Assembly (NCBI RefSeq): GCF_002775205.1
Contig: NC_036450.1
Location: forward strand, 4,899,199 to 4,963,198
DNA: 64,000 nucleotides
Direction: 5' to 3'
Origin: Xiphophorus maculatus
Lineage: Eukaryota > Chordata > Actinopteri > Cyprinodontiformes > Poeciliidae
Positions 54,124 through 64,000 of this stretch are shown one piece after another. Each line of letters starts with the position of its first letter. Position 1 is the first letter of the stretch. Below the pieces are notes generated by a model that made no database searches, was not told the origin of the DNA, and was given only the letters and a program-made list of their open reading frames with translations. A program made the position numbers and the translations under genes.

Positions 54124-56398
54124 TGTTGTTGCGCAACACCCCCCCCCTCCCTTCTGTCTCTGCTCTCTCACTCTCTACTTCCTCTTCTGAGAGGGGAGAT
54201 GTGCTACCAGCTCTCCATCTAACGGGTTAATTGAGTTTCCTAAATCTGCCGGGATTTACCCTGTCCAGAACTGAAGTAAACTCTGTTTAAGCTGGTTTCG
54301 AGAAACGATTCACCTGATTTTTAACGGCCTACATCCAGGTGTCTCACCCTTCTTCCCTCTGTGAATTAGCCAGACTGAGCAGCCTACAGCCAACTAGTTT
54401 CACAGAGCACACCTGTTAACGGTCGCTCGTTCTCTTATTTTACAACTTGCATTTGTTATTGAACCAGGTAGGTTTTAGTGACTCGGGCGAGTCCCAAGGA
54501 TGACGTTTTAAATTTGGGCTACCAGCAACTTAAAAACATTTTAAACTTTTTCCTCTCCAGAATCAAACATCACAGCTATTTTACAACCATCAAAGAACTT
54601 TAAGGTGACTCATTAACTGAATGTCCACAACATCTTTTAGATTTTCTTTATGCTAAATATTTTATTAGTAAGGCATTTTTGCAAGGGTCAGTACAGCTTA
54701 ATTCAGTAGCAGAAATAATCAAATAAGTAAAATCAGTCATCTAGTCTGTCTTTCCCTACTGCTGACTGAGAACTAAAAAAAAAAGGAACCTTTGAGAGAG
54801 ACGGACGGAGCTTGACGCCTCGAACCCCAGACCTGGCACGACGACGAAGAAGGTGCTGCAGCAGGAGGAAGACGCCGATCGATGAAGGCCAGGATCTCCG
54901 CAGGTCTGATGATGAAGAAGGTGTTGCAGCAGGAGGAAGATGTTGATCAGCGAAGGCAGGAATCTCTGTAGGTCTGATGAGCCTCCTCTCCGCATGGATG
55001 GTGAGGTCACACAGGACTTGGTGCTGGCAGGAAGGAAGGCACCAGTTCTTCTTCTTTGTCTTTGCCTTTGTCTTCATCTTTGTCTTTGGGGTCTGAACCC
55101 AGCCGATGAGAGAAGTGCGATTCGAAGCCACAGGTTGTGGGGCTGACGGGTTGGTCCCCATGGCCGGACAGTCTTCGGCTCCGTGGCCCCGGCTCTTCTT
55201 CAGCTGCAGAGTTCTTTGTCCATCTCTTGGCTCGAAGCTGCCCGGAGGATCCAACGAACGGTTCCTCTTTTGCACCCACCTTATATAGGGTTTATCCACC
55301 CTTTTGGTGCGTTTTCATTGGCTGTCTGCTTAGACAGATGACCTCACATCCATCACTGTCCTTCAGACATTATGTCCTGATGTCTGTGCTGATGTCTCAG
55401 AGTTGCTCAACCTCCTGTCTCCGTTGTCTGCACAACCTTTCACCTACTCTCTAAATAAGGCGTTGATCATCTCTGCTCTCCTGTTAGTTCCTTGCCTTTC
55501 ACCTTTCACCTACTCTCTACCTCCAACATATCAGTGATGTTTAATTGCAGTTACACCTTTTACACCATTTCAAGTTAATGTCAAAATCACATTTATATCA
55601 CTTTTATTTTCTTTAGCTTCTCTGATTTTAGCATTCATTTATAATTTTATAACCATAACTTATATCACATTTATTTTCTTCAGCTTCTCTGATTTATCAT
55701 TCATTTATGATTTTATAACCATAACTTATTAATTATCCTTATTATAATCCTAATGTGAGTTATTACAGATGTTTTTCTGAAAAGAAACCAAAAGAATAAT
55801 ACATGATTCTAATTATTTACTACTAAAGTTACAGTTACTTGTTTTCCTTGTAAGTGTTCCCACAAATATAAGTGTAAGTATTATTACAAGTAAACCAATA
55901 TTAATATAAGTATTTTACTTTGAATCTTATCAAATTACTCAAAAATGTTTAGATTTCATTCTTTAAAACTTTACCTTTGAAATAAAGAATAGTCTCAGCT
56001 ATTTTTATAAATCTGCAGGCTGGAACTTACTTCCTCTTTTTCCAGGAAACCTGCGTTTCCTGTTTAATGACTCTCTCTGACTGACTATGATTTCTTATGA
56101 TTAAATAGAGAAAAGTAGAATTAAAGCAAAGCTTGCATGAGACAAAAACAACACACACAACTAGATTTATTTTATTGACACTTAAGTCTACTGTTGGGCC
56201 TAGATATCACTTGAGTGATTCATTTTAAAGATAACTTTATTTATTATTACTGTTAAACTAACTTTATTGACACTTAAGTCTACTGTTGGGCCTTGATGTC
56301 ACTTGAGTGATTCATTTTAAAGATAACTTTATTTATTATTACTGTTAAACTAAAATCTCCAGCATGGGGAAGTGGGATGAGCTCGGATTTTCTTGACA
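54124..56398 (-). repeat. 3' LTR of the ERV
   Basis: 2,275 bp. On the minus strand it begins TGTCAAGAAAATCC after the purine tract TGGAGGGGG (56399-56407). A TATATAA box lies at 55281-55287 and an AATAAA signal near 54665, so U3 is about 1.1 kb. U3 has a 92-bp tandem duplication (from 56171 and 56263) and a duplication of about 74 bp near 55590-55735. R/U5 has a 68-bp tandem repeat (54846, 54914). Confidence 0.9.
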
Positions 56399-56874
56399 CC
56401 CCCTCCACGAGGTCAGACCTTTCACATGCTGGGAGTCCATCACCCTCCTGCAGTTCGCCGTCCTCATCCCCTGGAAAGAGAAGAGGTTCGTCTGGGATGT
56501 GAAGATGCAGATTCTTCATCCTCAGTTGTCACAGAGGGCTCAGTGTAGTCATCAAAACTCCACTTCTCTTGACACCCCCTCCTTGGAGTTTTGATTTCCC
56601 CCATGAGGTGATGAATGTCGAAGAAAACTTGGATCGCTCTGATTCTTCTACAGGAACCTTCGCTGGATGAACTGTCAGTTCTTCAGGATGTGGGATGGTT
56701 CTTTAGGGAAGATGGGCTGAGACAGAAGGCCTCAAAAAAAAAAAAACTCTGGCTGTTCAGCAGAGCAAAGCAAAAAGCATAAGCATCATGACGCTTTATC
56801 CGTAATCATGATCCTTTTCCATTTTAATCCATCAGGTTGTGACAGGAGTTCTTCTTTAGCATAGTCCAATTTCT

Positions 56875-57222
56875 TCACGGCCCTCCCAGTCCAAAGCCTT
56901 GAAGTTGTTCTTTGAACGGCAACCTTCCTGTAATAGTGGCCAGTCTACTGTAGGATGGCATGGTGCTTGATTCTCTGGCCATCGTCTCGTAATGTTCTGG
57001 TTCGCTGTAGCTAAGAACTGGCTTGAGCACTGCTTCCTCATGGACCCCTTTCTTCATCAGTAGTACTGTGTTGAAGTTCAGTACTTGCTTTACAAAAACT
57101 CGGGCGTTGAATCTCAGCTTGATCCCCGTAGCTGCAGGCCGATCTTGAGCTTTAATCCAAACTCTCTGCCCTGTTTTCAGTGACACTTTGAGCTGCAACT
57201 TCCCTTTTTCTTCTCTGAGCAA
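56875..57222 (-). pseudogene. ERV integrase C-terminal remnant
   Basis: The 115-codon frame contains SLKTGQRVWIKAQDRP and KQVLNFNTVLL, resembling the SH3-like C-terminal domain of retroviral integrases. It lies just after another integrase fragment in an overlapping frame. No catalytic residue lies in this part. Confidence 0.5.
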
Positions 57223-57565
57223 AAAGGAGAAGTGTCTTCGCCTCCCTGCTTTCTGTGACGTGAACGGAGTTCCTCTGCAGGGGAAGACCTGCTCTTCTAG
57301 CAGTTGTCACTGTGTTCATCAGCACCAAGAGGTACTTCTCACCTCTCTTTCCTGTTGTCCCCATTGGTTCTGCTACATCCATGCAGACTGAACCCCATGG
57401 GACTGTGCTCTTGATGAACAAACCTTCCATCCGCTGTCCTGGGTGCCCTGGGTAGCTGTGCAGAAAGTTGATGCAGTTCTGTTGAGGTCTCCTCCTTTTC
57501 CAAACGATCTGGACGGCCGGCTTCCTCCGGTTTCTTCCCCAGATTTTCCTCCTCGAAGTGATCAT
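57152..57565 (-). pseudogene. ERV integrase core remnant
   Basis: The 137-codon frame includes PGHPGQRMEG and VPWGSVCMDVAEPMG followed by KRGEKYLLVLMNTVT, the start of an integrase core with its first Asp. The second Asp and the Glu are missing because the DNA jumps to the C-terminal part. It is non-functional. Confidence 0.6.
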
Positions 57566-57873
57566 CCATCACTCCGTCTCTCTGTCGGTTCGAGTTGTCT
57601 ATCCCCCAAAGCCTCTCTTTAGCCTTCAAGCAGGGATGGGTCTAGACTATGTTGGCTACTAGCTTCACTGTCTGGATCCGGTCATTTATCCTCAGTAGAA
57701 GCTTTCCCTCACCTGTATGCCATACAGTTACTGCAAGGGTTGTGACTGACGGCCTTATCAGTCACCATTAACTCTATTCCCTAAGAGTTAACAAACCAAG
57801 TGAGCTATTCAGATCCTCACATCTGTTTTCACTGACTTGGTATCTTTGGGGCCCGCCTACTCAGTTGTGCGCC

Positions 57874-57891
57874 GCCCCACATTGGGCGCCA
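57874..57891 (-). promoter_or_regulatory. ERV primer-binding site, tRNA-Lys type
   Basis: Two bases inside the 5' LTR the minus strand reads TGGCGCCCAATGTGGGGC, 17 of 18 bases matching the known tRNA-Lys(1,2) primer site (TGGCGCCCAACGTGGGGC). Viruses using it include foamy and some other retroviruses, so this alone does not fix the genus. Confidence 0.88.
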
Positions 57892-57893
57892 CT

Positions 57894-60168
57894 TGTTGTT
57901 GCGCAACACCCCCCCCCTCCCTTCTGTCTCTGCTCTCTCACTCTCTACTTCCTCTTCTGAGAGGGGAGATGTGCTACCAGCTCTCCATCTAACGGGTTAA
58001 TTGAGTTTCCTAAATCTGCCGGGATTTACCCTGTCCAGAACTGAAGTAAACTCTGTTTAAGCTGGTTTCGAGAAACGATTCACCTGATTTTTAACGGCCT
58101 ACATCCAGGTGTCTCACCCTTCTTCCCTCTGTGAATTAGCCAGACTGAGCAGCCTACAGCCAACTAGTTTCACAGAGCACACCTGTTAACGGTCGCTCGT
58201 TCTCTTATTTTACAACTTGCATTTGTTATTGAACCAGGTAGGTTTTAGTGACTCGGGCGAGTCCCAAGGATGACGTTTTAAATTTGGGCTACCAGCAACT
58301 TAAAAACATTTTAAACTTTTTCCTCTCCAGAATCAAACATCACAGCTATTTTACAACCATCAAAGAACTTTAAGGTGACTCATTAACTGAATGTCCACAA
58401 CATCTTTTAGATTTTCTTTATGCTAAATATTTTATTAGTAAGGCATTTTTGCAAGGGTCAGTACAGCTTAATTCAGTAGCAGAAATAATCAAATAAGTAA
58501 AATCAGTCATCTAGTCTGTCTTTCCCTACTGCTGACTGAGAACTAAAAAAAAAAGGAACCTTTGAGAGAGACGGACGGAGCTTGACGCCTCGAACCCCAG
58601 ACCTGGCACGACGACGAAGAAGGTGCTGCAGCAGGAGGAAGACGCCGATCGATGAAGGCCAGGATCTCCGCAGGTCTGATGATGAAGAAGGTGTTGCAGC
58701 AGGAGGAAGATGTTGATCAGCGAAGGCAGGAATCTCTGTAGGTCTGATGAGCCTCCTCTCCGCATGGATGGTGAGGTCACACAGGACTTGGTGCTGGCAG
58801 GAAGGAAGGCACCAGTTCTTCTTCTTTGTCTTTGCCTTTGTCTTCATCTTTGTCTTTGGGGTCTGAACCCAGCCGATGAGAGAAGTGCGATTCGAAGCCA
58901 CAGGTTGTGGGGCTGACGGGTTGGTCCCCATGGCCGGACAGTCTTCGGCTCCGTGGCCCCGGCTCTTCTTCAGCTGCAGAGTTCTTTGTCCATCTCTTGG
59001 CTCGAAGCTGCCCGGAGGATCCAACGAACGGTTCCTCTTTTGCACCCACCTTATATAGGGTTTATCCACCCTTTTGGTGCGTTTTCATTGGCTGTCTGCT
59101 TAGACAGATGACCTCACATCCATCACTGTCCTTCAGACATTATGTCCTGATGTCTGTGCTGATGTCTCAGAGTTGCTCAACCTCCTGTCTCCGTTGTCTG
59201 CACAACCTTTCACCTACTCTCTAAATAAGGCGTTGATCATCTCTGCTCTCCTGTTAGTTCCTTGCCTTTCACCTTTCACCTACTCTCTACCTCCAACATA
59301 TCAGTGATGTTTAATTGCAGTTACACCTTTTACACCATTTCAAGTTAATGTCAAAATCACATTTATATCACTTTTATTTTCTTTAGCTTCTCTGATTTTA
59401 GCATTCATTTATAATTTTATAACCATAACTTATATCACATTTATTTTCTTCAGCTTCTCTGATTTATCATTCATTTATGATTTTATAACCATAACTTATT
59501 AATTATCCTTATTATAATCCTAATGTGAGTTATTACAGATGTTTTTCTGAAAAGAAACCAAAAGAATAATACATGATTCTAATTATTTACTACTAAAGTT
59601 ACAGTTACTTGTTTTCCTTGTAAGTGTTCCCACAAATATAAGTGTAAGTATTATTACAAGTAAACCAATATTAATATAAGTATTTTACTTTGAATCTTAT
59701 CAAATTACTCAAAAATGTTTAGATTTCATTCTTTAAAACTTTACCTTTGAAATAAAGAATAGTCTCAGCTATTTTTATAAATCTGCAGGCTGGAACTTAC
59801 TTCCTCTTTTTCCAGGAAACCTGCGTTTCCTGTTTAATGACTCTCTCTGACTGACTATGATTTCTTATGATTAAATAGAGAAAAGTAGAATTAAAGCAAA
59901 GCTTGCATGAGACAAAAACAACACACACAACTAGATTTATTTTATTGACACTTAAGTCTACTGTTGGGCCTAGATATCACTTGAGTGATTCATTTTAAAG
60001 ATAACTTTATTTATTATTACTGTTAAACTAACTTTATTGACACTTAAGTCTACTGTTGGGCCTTGATGTCACTTGAGTGATTCATTTTAAAGATAACTTT
60101 ATTTATTATTACTGTTAAACTAAAATCTCCAGCATGGGGAAGTGGGATGAGCTCGGATTTTCTTGACA
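57894..60168 (-). repeat. 5' LTR of the ERV
   Basis: 2,275 bp, same length as the 3' LTR with a constant offset of 3,770. TATA box at 59051-59057. Confidence 0.93.
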
Positions 60169-60172
60169 CCCA

Positions 60173-61170
60173 CTATTCCATTTAGAAATTCAATTCTATC
60201 AATTGCAATCGATTCATAAAATAAAGACCTTAAATATCCAATTGTTGCAAAACCCAAAGTGATTCATTTAAAACTTTAAACGTAGCTTCAACCTGGAAAG
60301 ACTCACACAGAAAGTAGGTTTTAGAAAGTTTATTTGACAAGAAATAATCTTTGGGGCTCGGACCCCGGCAGTAGACACTGCACTGGTAACTGCCAGAGAG
60401 AATGATCTTTGTTCTATATGAAAACCTTTTTGAATAAAGTCACTGGTTACATAAATTAAACCAATGTGTAATTTCTAACTATAACTGTCTTCATCTCACC
60501 TGCTCAGCCAATCACCTGATCAGGTGTCTCCATCCCAGCCTAACGGCGCCGGGCTCATCTCTCTTCATAAAGTCAGGATACCTTTAGTCTTATGTTTGTA
60601 TTATGACTTTGTAACCGAACAATATGTTTCTGTATGTGCTTACTTTATTACAAAAAACCCAACAGTTGATTCTGTTAAAACATAAACAACTTAGCTGTAT
60701 GTCAGGTTTGTAAAGAAAATTTGTATTGATTCCAGTCATTGTTCAAAAAGTATAGGAAACATTGTATTTACACATATAAAATATTGCAAGTTATTAGCTT
60801 TGCTTGCATTTAAAATTTTTAAAACAAGGTTATCCTATTGTTAAATAACGCTTTTACAATATATTTACAACTAGTTTTTTGGTTCTACTCTCTCCAACAA
60901 ATTACAGCCACAATGTAACTTTGTGTGGAAACGGCACCATTTCTATGAAAACTAAATAATACAAATCAACTGAGCTACAACAAAAGGAACATTCAAAAAT
61001 GTAAATAATATTGAAAGAACACATTATTAAAAAGGATGACTGCACAAGTCAAAAGGCAAATATTCTTTAGCAGAAATGATTTAAAATGGCATGTCACAAA
61101 AAAAACGAACAATGTGTGACAACTGAAATGTGTGAAAGACAGTGGAAAGCAACTAATATTCTCCTTGCAT
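60173..61170. other. non-coding, between ERV and palindrome gene
   Basis: AT-rich. About 60350-60560 is GC-richer (GGGGCTCGGACCCCGG inverted pair) and may be part of an old repeat. The stretch near 61000-61170 would be the 3' UTR of the minus-strand gene; no clear polyadenylation signal was chosen. Confidence 0.4.
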
Positions 61171-62338
61171 TCAGTATTGACAGTCAGTGCAGTGTCCAGG
61201 TCGGCCATCGCAGTAGTAACCAGGGTACTCTCCTCGTCTTCCATTGCCGGTGAAGCCCACAGTCTTTATATTATCGGTTGCAGGAAAAACACGTTACAAC
61301 CACAAAAGGAATCCGGTTTTCTGCCTTGAATGTTTTTGAAAATTTGCCCCAGTTGATCTCACCTGTTAATGAAAAATCGATTTCATGTAGTTGAAATCTA
61401 ATTTCACATGTTTTAGGTGAAAAAAGTCAAAGGTCCTTACCATCCAGCCAAGCAAAGTGAGTCTTCTTCCTGAAAACTGGCTCAGACTCAACGGCTTCAA
61501 AGCACTTGCAGGTCAATGCCAAGGTGAGGTAAGCTGAGTCTCCCTGTGCCGGTATCACCTCCTGGAGAACAGCTTCAAGAACATTCAGAGGCATCTGAAA
61601 ATAAAAAAAAAACAAACAAAATAAAAAATCACATTGCACATTATGATCAGTAAAACAGTAGTTAATAATAGCCATTTCACCAAATACTTTGTTACTCTTA
61701 CTAGTGTAGTTTATTGCAGTTACTTACTAAAACTATATTGAAGTAGTGCTACTCATCATTAGAGTATCACATCTGGGTACTACACCCAACTATAATGGCA
61801 GCTGTTAGTTTATAAAATATATTAGACTTTCCAGAAATTTAACATTGGTGTACAAAACATATTTAAAAAGATTAACCTTTAAAAATAAAAGAAAAACACT
61901 AGAAAACTGGTAAGTATGTAAAACATATTTTATATTTTTCAAGTGTAGTTATACATACTGTTATGTTGAACCATAGCAGTTTGTGCTAAATGGTTCTGTA
62001 GCTTGTATTAGCAAAGGAAACAGCAATATTTATGTTCATGTTGCAAATAGATACGTGGATCTGTATAATGAAAATAAAAAACAAAGTTTGAGCATAAAAT
62101 ACATTTCTCAATTATACATGTTATCTACTTTTCTATTTTTATCTAATTGTGCCCAGCGGGATAATAATTAGCTATGCTACATGCTAAAATTAGCCTTCCC
62201 CTGTATGAATTACGAATTTCACTAGTTTACAGCTGTTAATTATATTTTCAACCTAATCTAGAAAAGCGTATTGATTTACTATGTGAAAAAATGTTAAGAA
62301 GATAAAAATACCTTTTGTTGACTTTGTGAGTTTTGCAT
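61171..62338 (-). CDS. F-box-like small gene, left copy (frameshift in exon 3)
   Basis: Three exons: 62338-62312 (MQNSQSQQK), 61594-61441 and 61362-61171, with GTATTT/CAG and GTAAGG/CAG junctions in phases 0 and 1. Exon 2 (51 codons; MPLNVLEAVLQEV, LTLALTCKCFEAVESEPVFR) has the pattern of an F-box: a Pro-Leu start, hydrophobic spacing and a Cys-x-x-F end. That role, linking a target to a ubiquitin ligase, is an inference. Exon 3 starts EINWGKFSKTFKAE and meets TAA at 61271-61273; the +1 frame then stays open to TGA at 61171 and is Cys/Gly-rich (GRRGEYPGYYCDGRPGHC). This points to a one-base insertion that destroys the C-terminus. I do not know a named family for it. Confidence 0.6.
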
Positions 62339-62560
62339 TGTTGATCGTGTGCCGAACACCAGTGGAAGAACCTCTCAAACTTCTTTCTTTCTTTCTTCTT
62401 CCTTTCCTCTTAACTCCGCGTCTTAAGGTATTTATACTAGTGATTATGAAAATAGCGCCCCCTTCATTTCCGGAATGCAATAGTCCCATTTCCAAATAAG
62501 GTATGGGACTGACGGAAAGGTCCGTCCCCGCCCCTTTCTGTTTGCTGCAGCGAGGTCCTT
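61333..62560 (-). repeat. palindrome, left arm
   Basis: 1,228 bp inverted against 62565-63740, about 95% or more identical by eye. The centre is CGAGGTCCTT-GGAG-AAGGACCTCG. The arm includes both first exons, introns and promoter of the small gene. The left arm has about 23 extra bases near 62508-62535. Confidence 0.93.
62429..62436 (-). promoter_or_regulatory. TATA box, left gene copy
   Basis: TATAAATA on the minus strand about 90 bases before the start codon, inside the palindrome and mirrored at 62667. Confidence 0.7.
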
Positions 62561-62564
62561 GGAG

Positions 62565-63740
62565 AAGGACCTCGCTGCAGCAAACAGAATGGGGTCCCAT
62601 ACCTTATTTGGAAATTGGACTATTGCATTCCGGAAATGAAGGGGGCGCTATTTTCATAATCACTAGTATAAATACCTTAAGACGCGGAGTTAAGAGGAAC
62701 AGAAGAAGAAAGAAAGAAGTTTGAGAGGTTCTTCCGCTGGTGTTCGGCACACGATCAACAATGCAAAACTCACAAAGTCAACAAAAGGTATTTTTACCTT
62801 CTTAAATTTTTTCACATAGTAAATCAATACGCTTTTCTAGATTAGGTTGAAAATATAATTAAGAGCTAGTGAAATTCGTAATTCATACAGGGGAAGGCTA
62901 ATTTTAGCATGTAGCATAGCTAATTATTATCCCGCAGGGCACCATTAGATAAAAATAGAAAAGTAGATAACATGTATAATTGAGAAATGTATTTTATGCT
63001 CAAACTGTTTTTTATTTTCATTATACAGATCCACGTATCTATTTGCAACATGAACATAAATATTGCTGTTCCCTTTGCTCATACAAGCTACAGAACCATT
63101 TAGCACAAACTGCTATGGTTCAACATAACGGTATGTAAAACTACACTTGAAAAAGTTTTCTAGTGTTTCTAGTGTTTCTCTTTTATTTTTAAAGGTTGAT
63201 CTTTTTTAAATATGTTTTGTACACCAATGTTAAATTTCTGGAAAGTCTAATATATTTTATAAACTAACAGCAGCCATTATAGTTGGGTGTAGTACCCAGA
63301 TGTGATACTCTAATGACGAGTAGCACTACTTCAATATAGTTTTAGTAAGTAACTGCAATAAACTACACAAGTAAGAGTAACAAAGTATTTGGTGAAATGG
63401 CTATTATTAACTACTGTTTTACTGATCATAATGTGCAATGTGATTTTTTATTTTGTTTGTTTTTTTGTTTTTTTCAGATGCCTCTGAATGTTCTTGAAGC
63501 TGTTCTCCAGGAGGTGGCGCTAGCACAGGGAGACTCAGCTTACCTCACCTTGGCATTGACCTGCAGGTGCTTTGAAGCCGTTGAGTCTGAGCCAGTTTTC
63601 AGGAAGAAGACTCACTTTGCTTGGCTGGATGGTAAGGACCTTTGACTTTTTTCACCTAAAACATGTGAAATTAGATTTCAACTACATGAAATCGATTTTT
63701 CATTAACAGGTGAGATCAACTGGGGAAAATTTTCAAAAAA
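62565..63740 (+). repeat. palindrome, right arm
   Basis: 1,176 bp, complement of the left arm. It breaks in exon 3 after TTTTCAAAAA, where the left copy goes on with coding sequence and this arm joins the second inverted repeat. Confidence 0.93.
62667..62674 (+). promoter_or_regulatory. TATA box, right gene copy
   Basis: TATAAATA about 90 bases before ATG at 62761. Confidence 0.7.
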
Positions 63741-63750
63741 TGTAAATTAA
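62761..63750 (+). CDS. F-box-like small gene, right copy (truncated in exon 3)
   Basis: Exons 62761-62787, 63478-63631 and 63710-63750, same splice sites and phases as the left copy. Exon 2 differs at three residues (EVALAQ for EVIPAQ, TCRCF for TCKCF). Exon 3 encodes only EINWGKFSKN and two more residues before TAA at 63748, because the palindrome arm ends there. The Cys-rich C-terminus is lost; the F-box-like part is intact, so a protein of about 73 residues could still be made. Confidence 0.6.
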
Positions 63751-64000
63751 TGTAATGTACATTTGTCTCCAAAATATTGATTTGATTCATGTTTTATTAC
63801 TTTTGTTTGAGATAGATAGGGTGTAAGGATAGATAAATACATCTCCATAATGTTTCCTTATTGTTGCTTATTCTAGATTGTTTGTTACTAATATAATTTT
63901 AAATAAAGATTTAATAAAGATTTGAAAATAAAAAAAGTGACTTACCACGTGACAGACATACCACGTGACATATCATGTTTTGTAGCCATTTCTTTACTAT
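63751..64000 (-). repeat. inverted repeat, right arm (runs off window)
   Basis: Complement of 53357-53607. It holds two CACGTG-containing motifs. It joins directly to the truncated exon 3. Confidence 0.92.

Larger units (their letters stand above)
54124..60168 (-). mobile_element. endogenous retrovirus-like element, internally deleted, recent
   Basis: 6,045 bp on the minus strand. LTRs of equal length stand at 57894-60168 (5') and 54124-56398 (3'); every stretch I compared is identical. The element ends are TGTCAAG and CAACA, with a 4-bp target duplication CCCA at 54120-54123 and 60169-60172. Only 1,495 bp lie between the LTRs: a primer site, pieces of integrase and a polypurine tract. Gag, protease, RT and env are absent. 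LTRs of about 2.3 kb are unusually long. It cannot make proteins for its own movement, so recent insertion implies help from a related element. Confidence 0.92.

Noticed and set aside
54733..55299. 188-codon frame in the ERV LTR (also at 58503-59069)
   Set aside because: It starts at a non-ATG codon, its first codons contain the TATA box itself, and the protein is low-complexity Lys/Thr and Ser/Leu; more likely open by chance.
60993..61244. 83-codon frame, minus strand
   Set aside because: It overlaps the true end of exon 3 in another frame and runs into the 3' flank; no support.

Overview
The window looks like nuclear DNA of a ray-finned fish, most likely a percomorph teleost. It holds spliced vertebrate genes with GT/AG introns, a fish-type NLR immune gene of the FISNA-NACHT / LRR / PRY-SPRY kind, sushi-type and other Ty3/Gypsy LTR elements, an L2 LINE with the usual ATTTGATTG tail, hAT and Tigger-like DNA transposons and a tRNA-derived SINE. 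No prokaryotic features were seen. The species cannot be named from the sequence alone.

Layout. (1) 1-1.7 kb, plus strand: the last two coding exons of a CaV2-type (N-type-like, cacna1b-like) calcium channel alpha-1 gene, ending in an acidic -DWC tail. Its 3' flank holds a nested pair of DNA-transposon-like repeats. (2) 1.9-9.4 kb: non-coding DNA with a 33-bp minisatellite interrupted by a SINE, and a TAA microsatellite. (3) 9.4-10.2 kb: an unidentified 146-codon reading frame (minus) and a dead LINE reverse-transcriptase fragment. (4) 10.9-39.6 kb, minus strand: one large NLRC3-like gene. I place 15 coding exons whose phases fit end to end (about 1,411 codons): a short N-terminal exon, two duplicated 120-bp exons, two linker exons, one long FISNA-NACHT exon, seven 174-bp LRR exons of two alternating types, a 47-bp linker and a PRY-SPRY (B30.2) exon. 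Its introns are inflated by a 7.6-kb Gypsy element (13.8-21.4 kb), a 5.8-kb internally deleted sushi-type Gypsy element carrying an L2 insertion (24.7-30.5 kb), a hAT MITE and a Tigger-like element. (5) 39.6-47.8 kb: intergenic, no gene seen. (6) 47.8-52.9 kb: a second copy of the 3' end of the NLR gene (PRY-SPRY, linker, one LRR exon), without NACHT. It provides the empty site that proves the insertion point of the first Gypsy element. (7) 54.1-60.2 kb: a recent, gutted endogenous retrovirus in minus orientation with two 2,275-bp LTRs, a tRNA-Lys-type primer site and only about 1.5 kb between the LTRs. (8) 61.2-63.75 kb: an imperfect palindrome with arms of about 1.2 kb and a 4-bp centre. It carries two divergent copies of a small three-exon, F-box-like gene of unknown function, each with its own TATA box; both copies are damaged in exon 3. 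A second inverted repeat (53.36-53.61 kb against 63.75-64.0 kb) encloses the ERV and the palindrome and runs off the window.

How it fits together. The NLR gene is the main complete host gene: a cytosolic sensor with a nucleotide-switch domain, a repeat-built recognition surface and a terminal SPRY module. The locus is changing by exon duplication, gene conversion and transposon insertion. Several insertions can be checked inside this window because paralogous segments keep the empty site.
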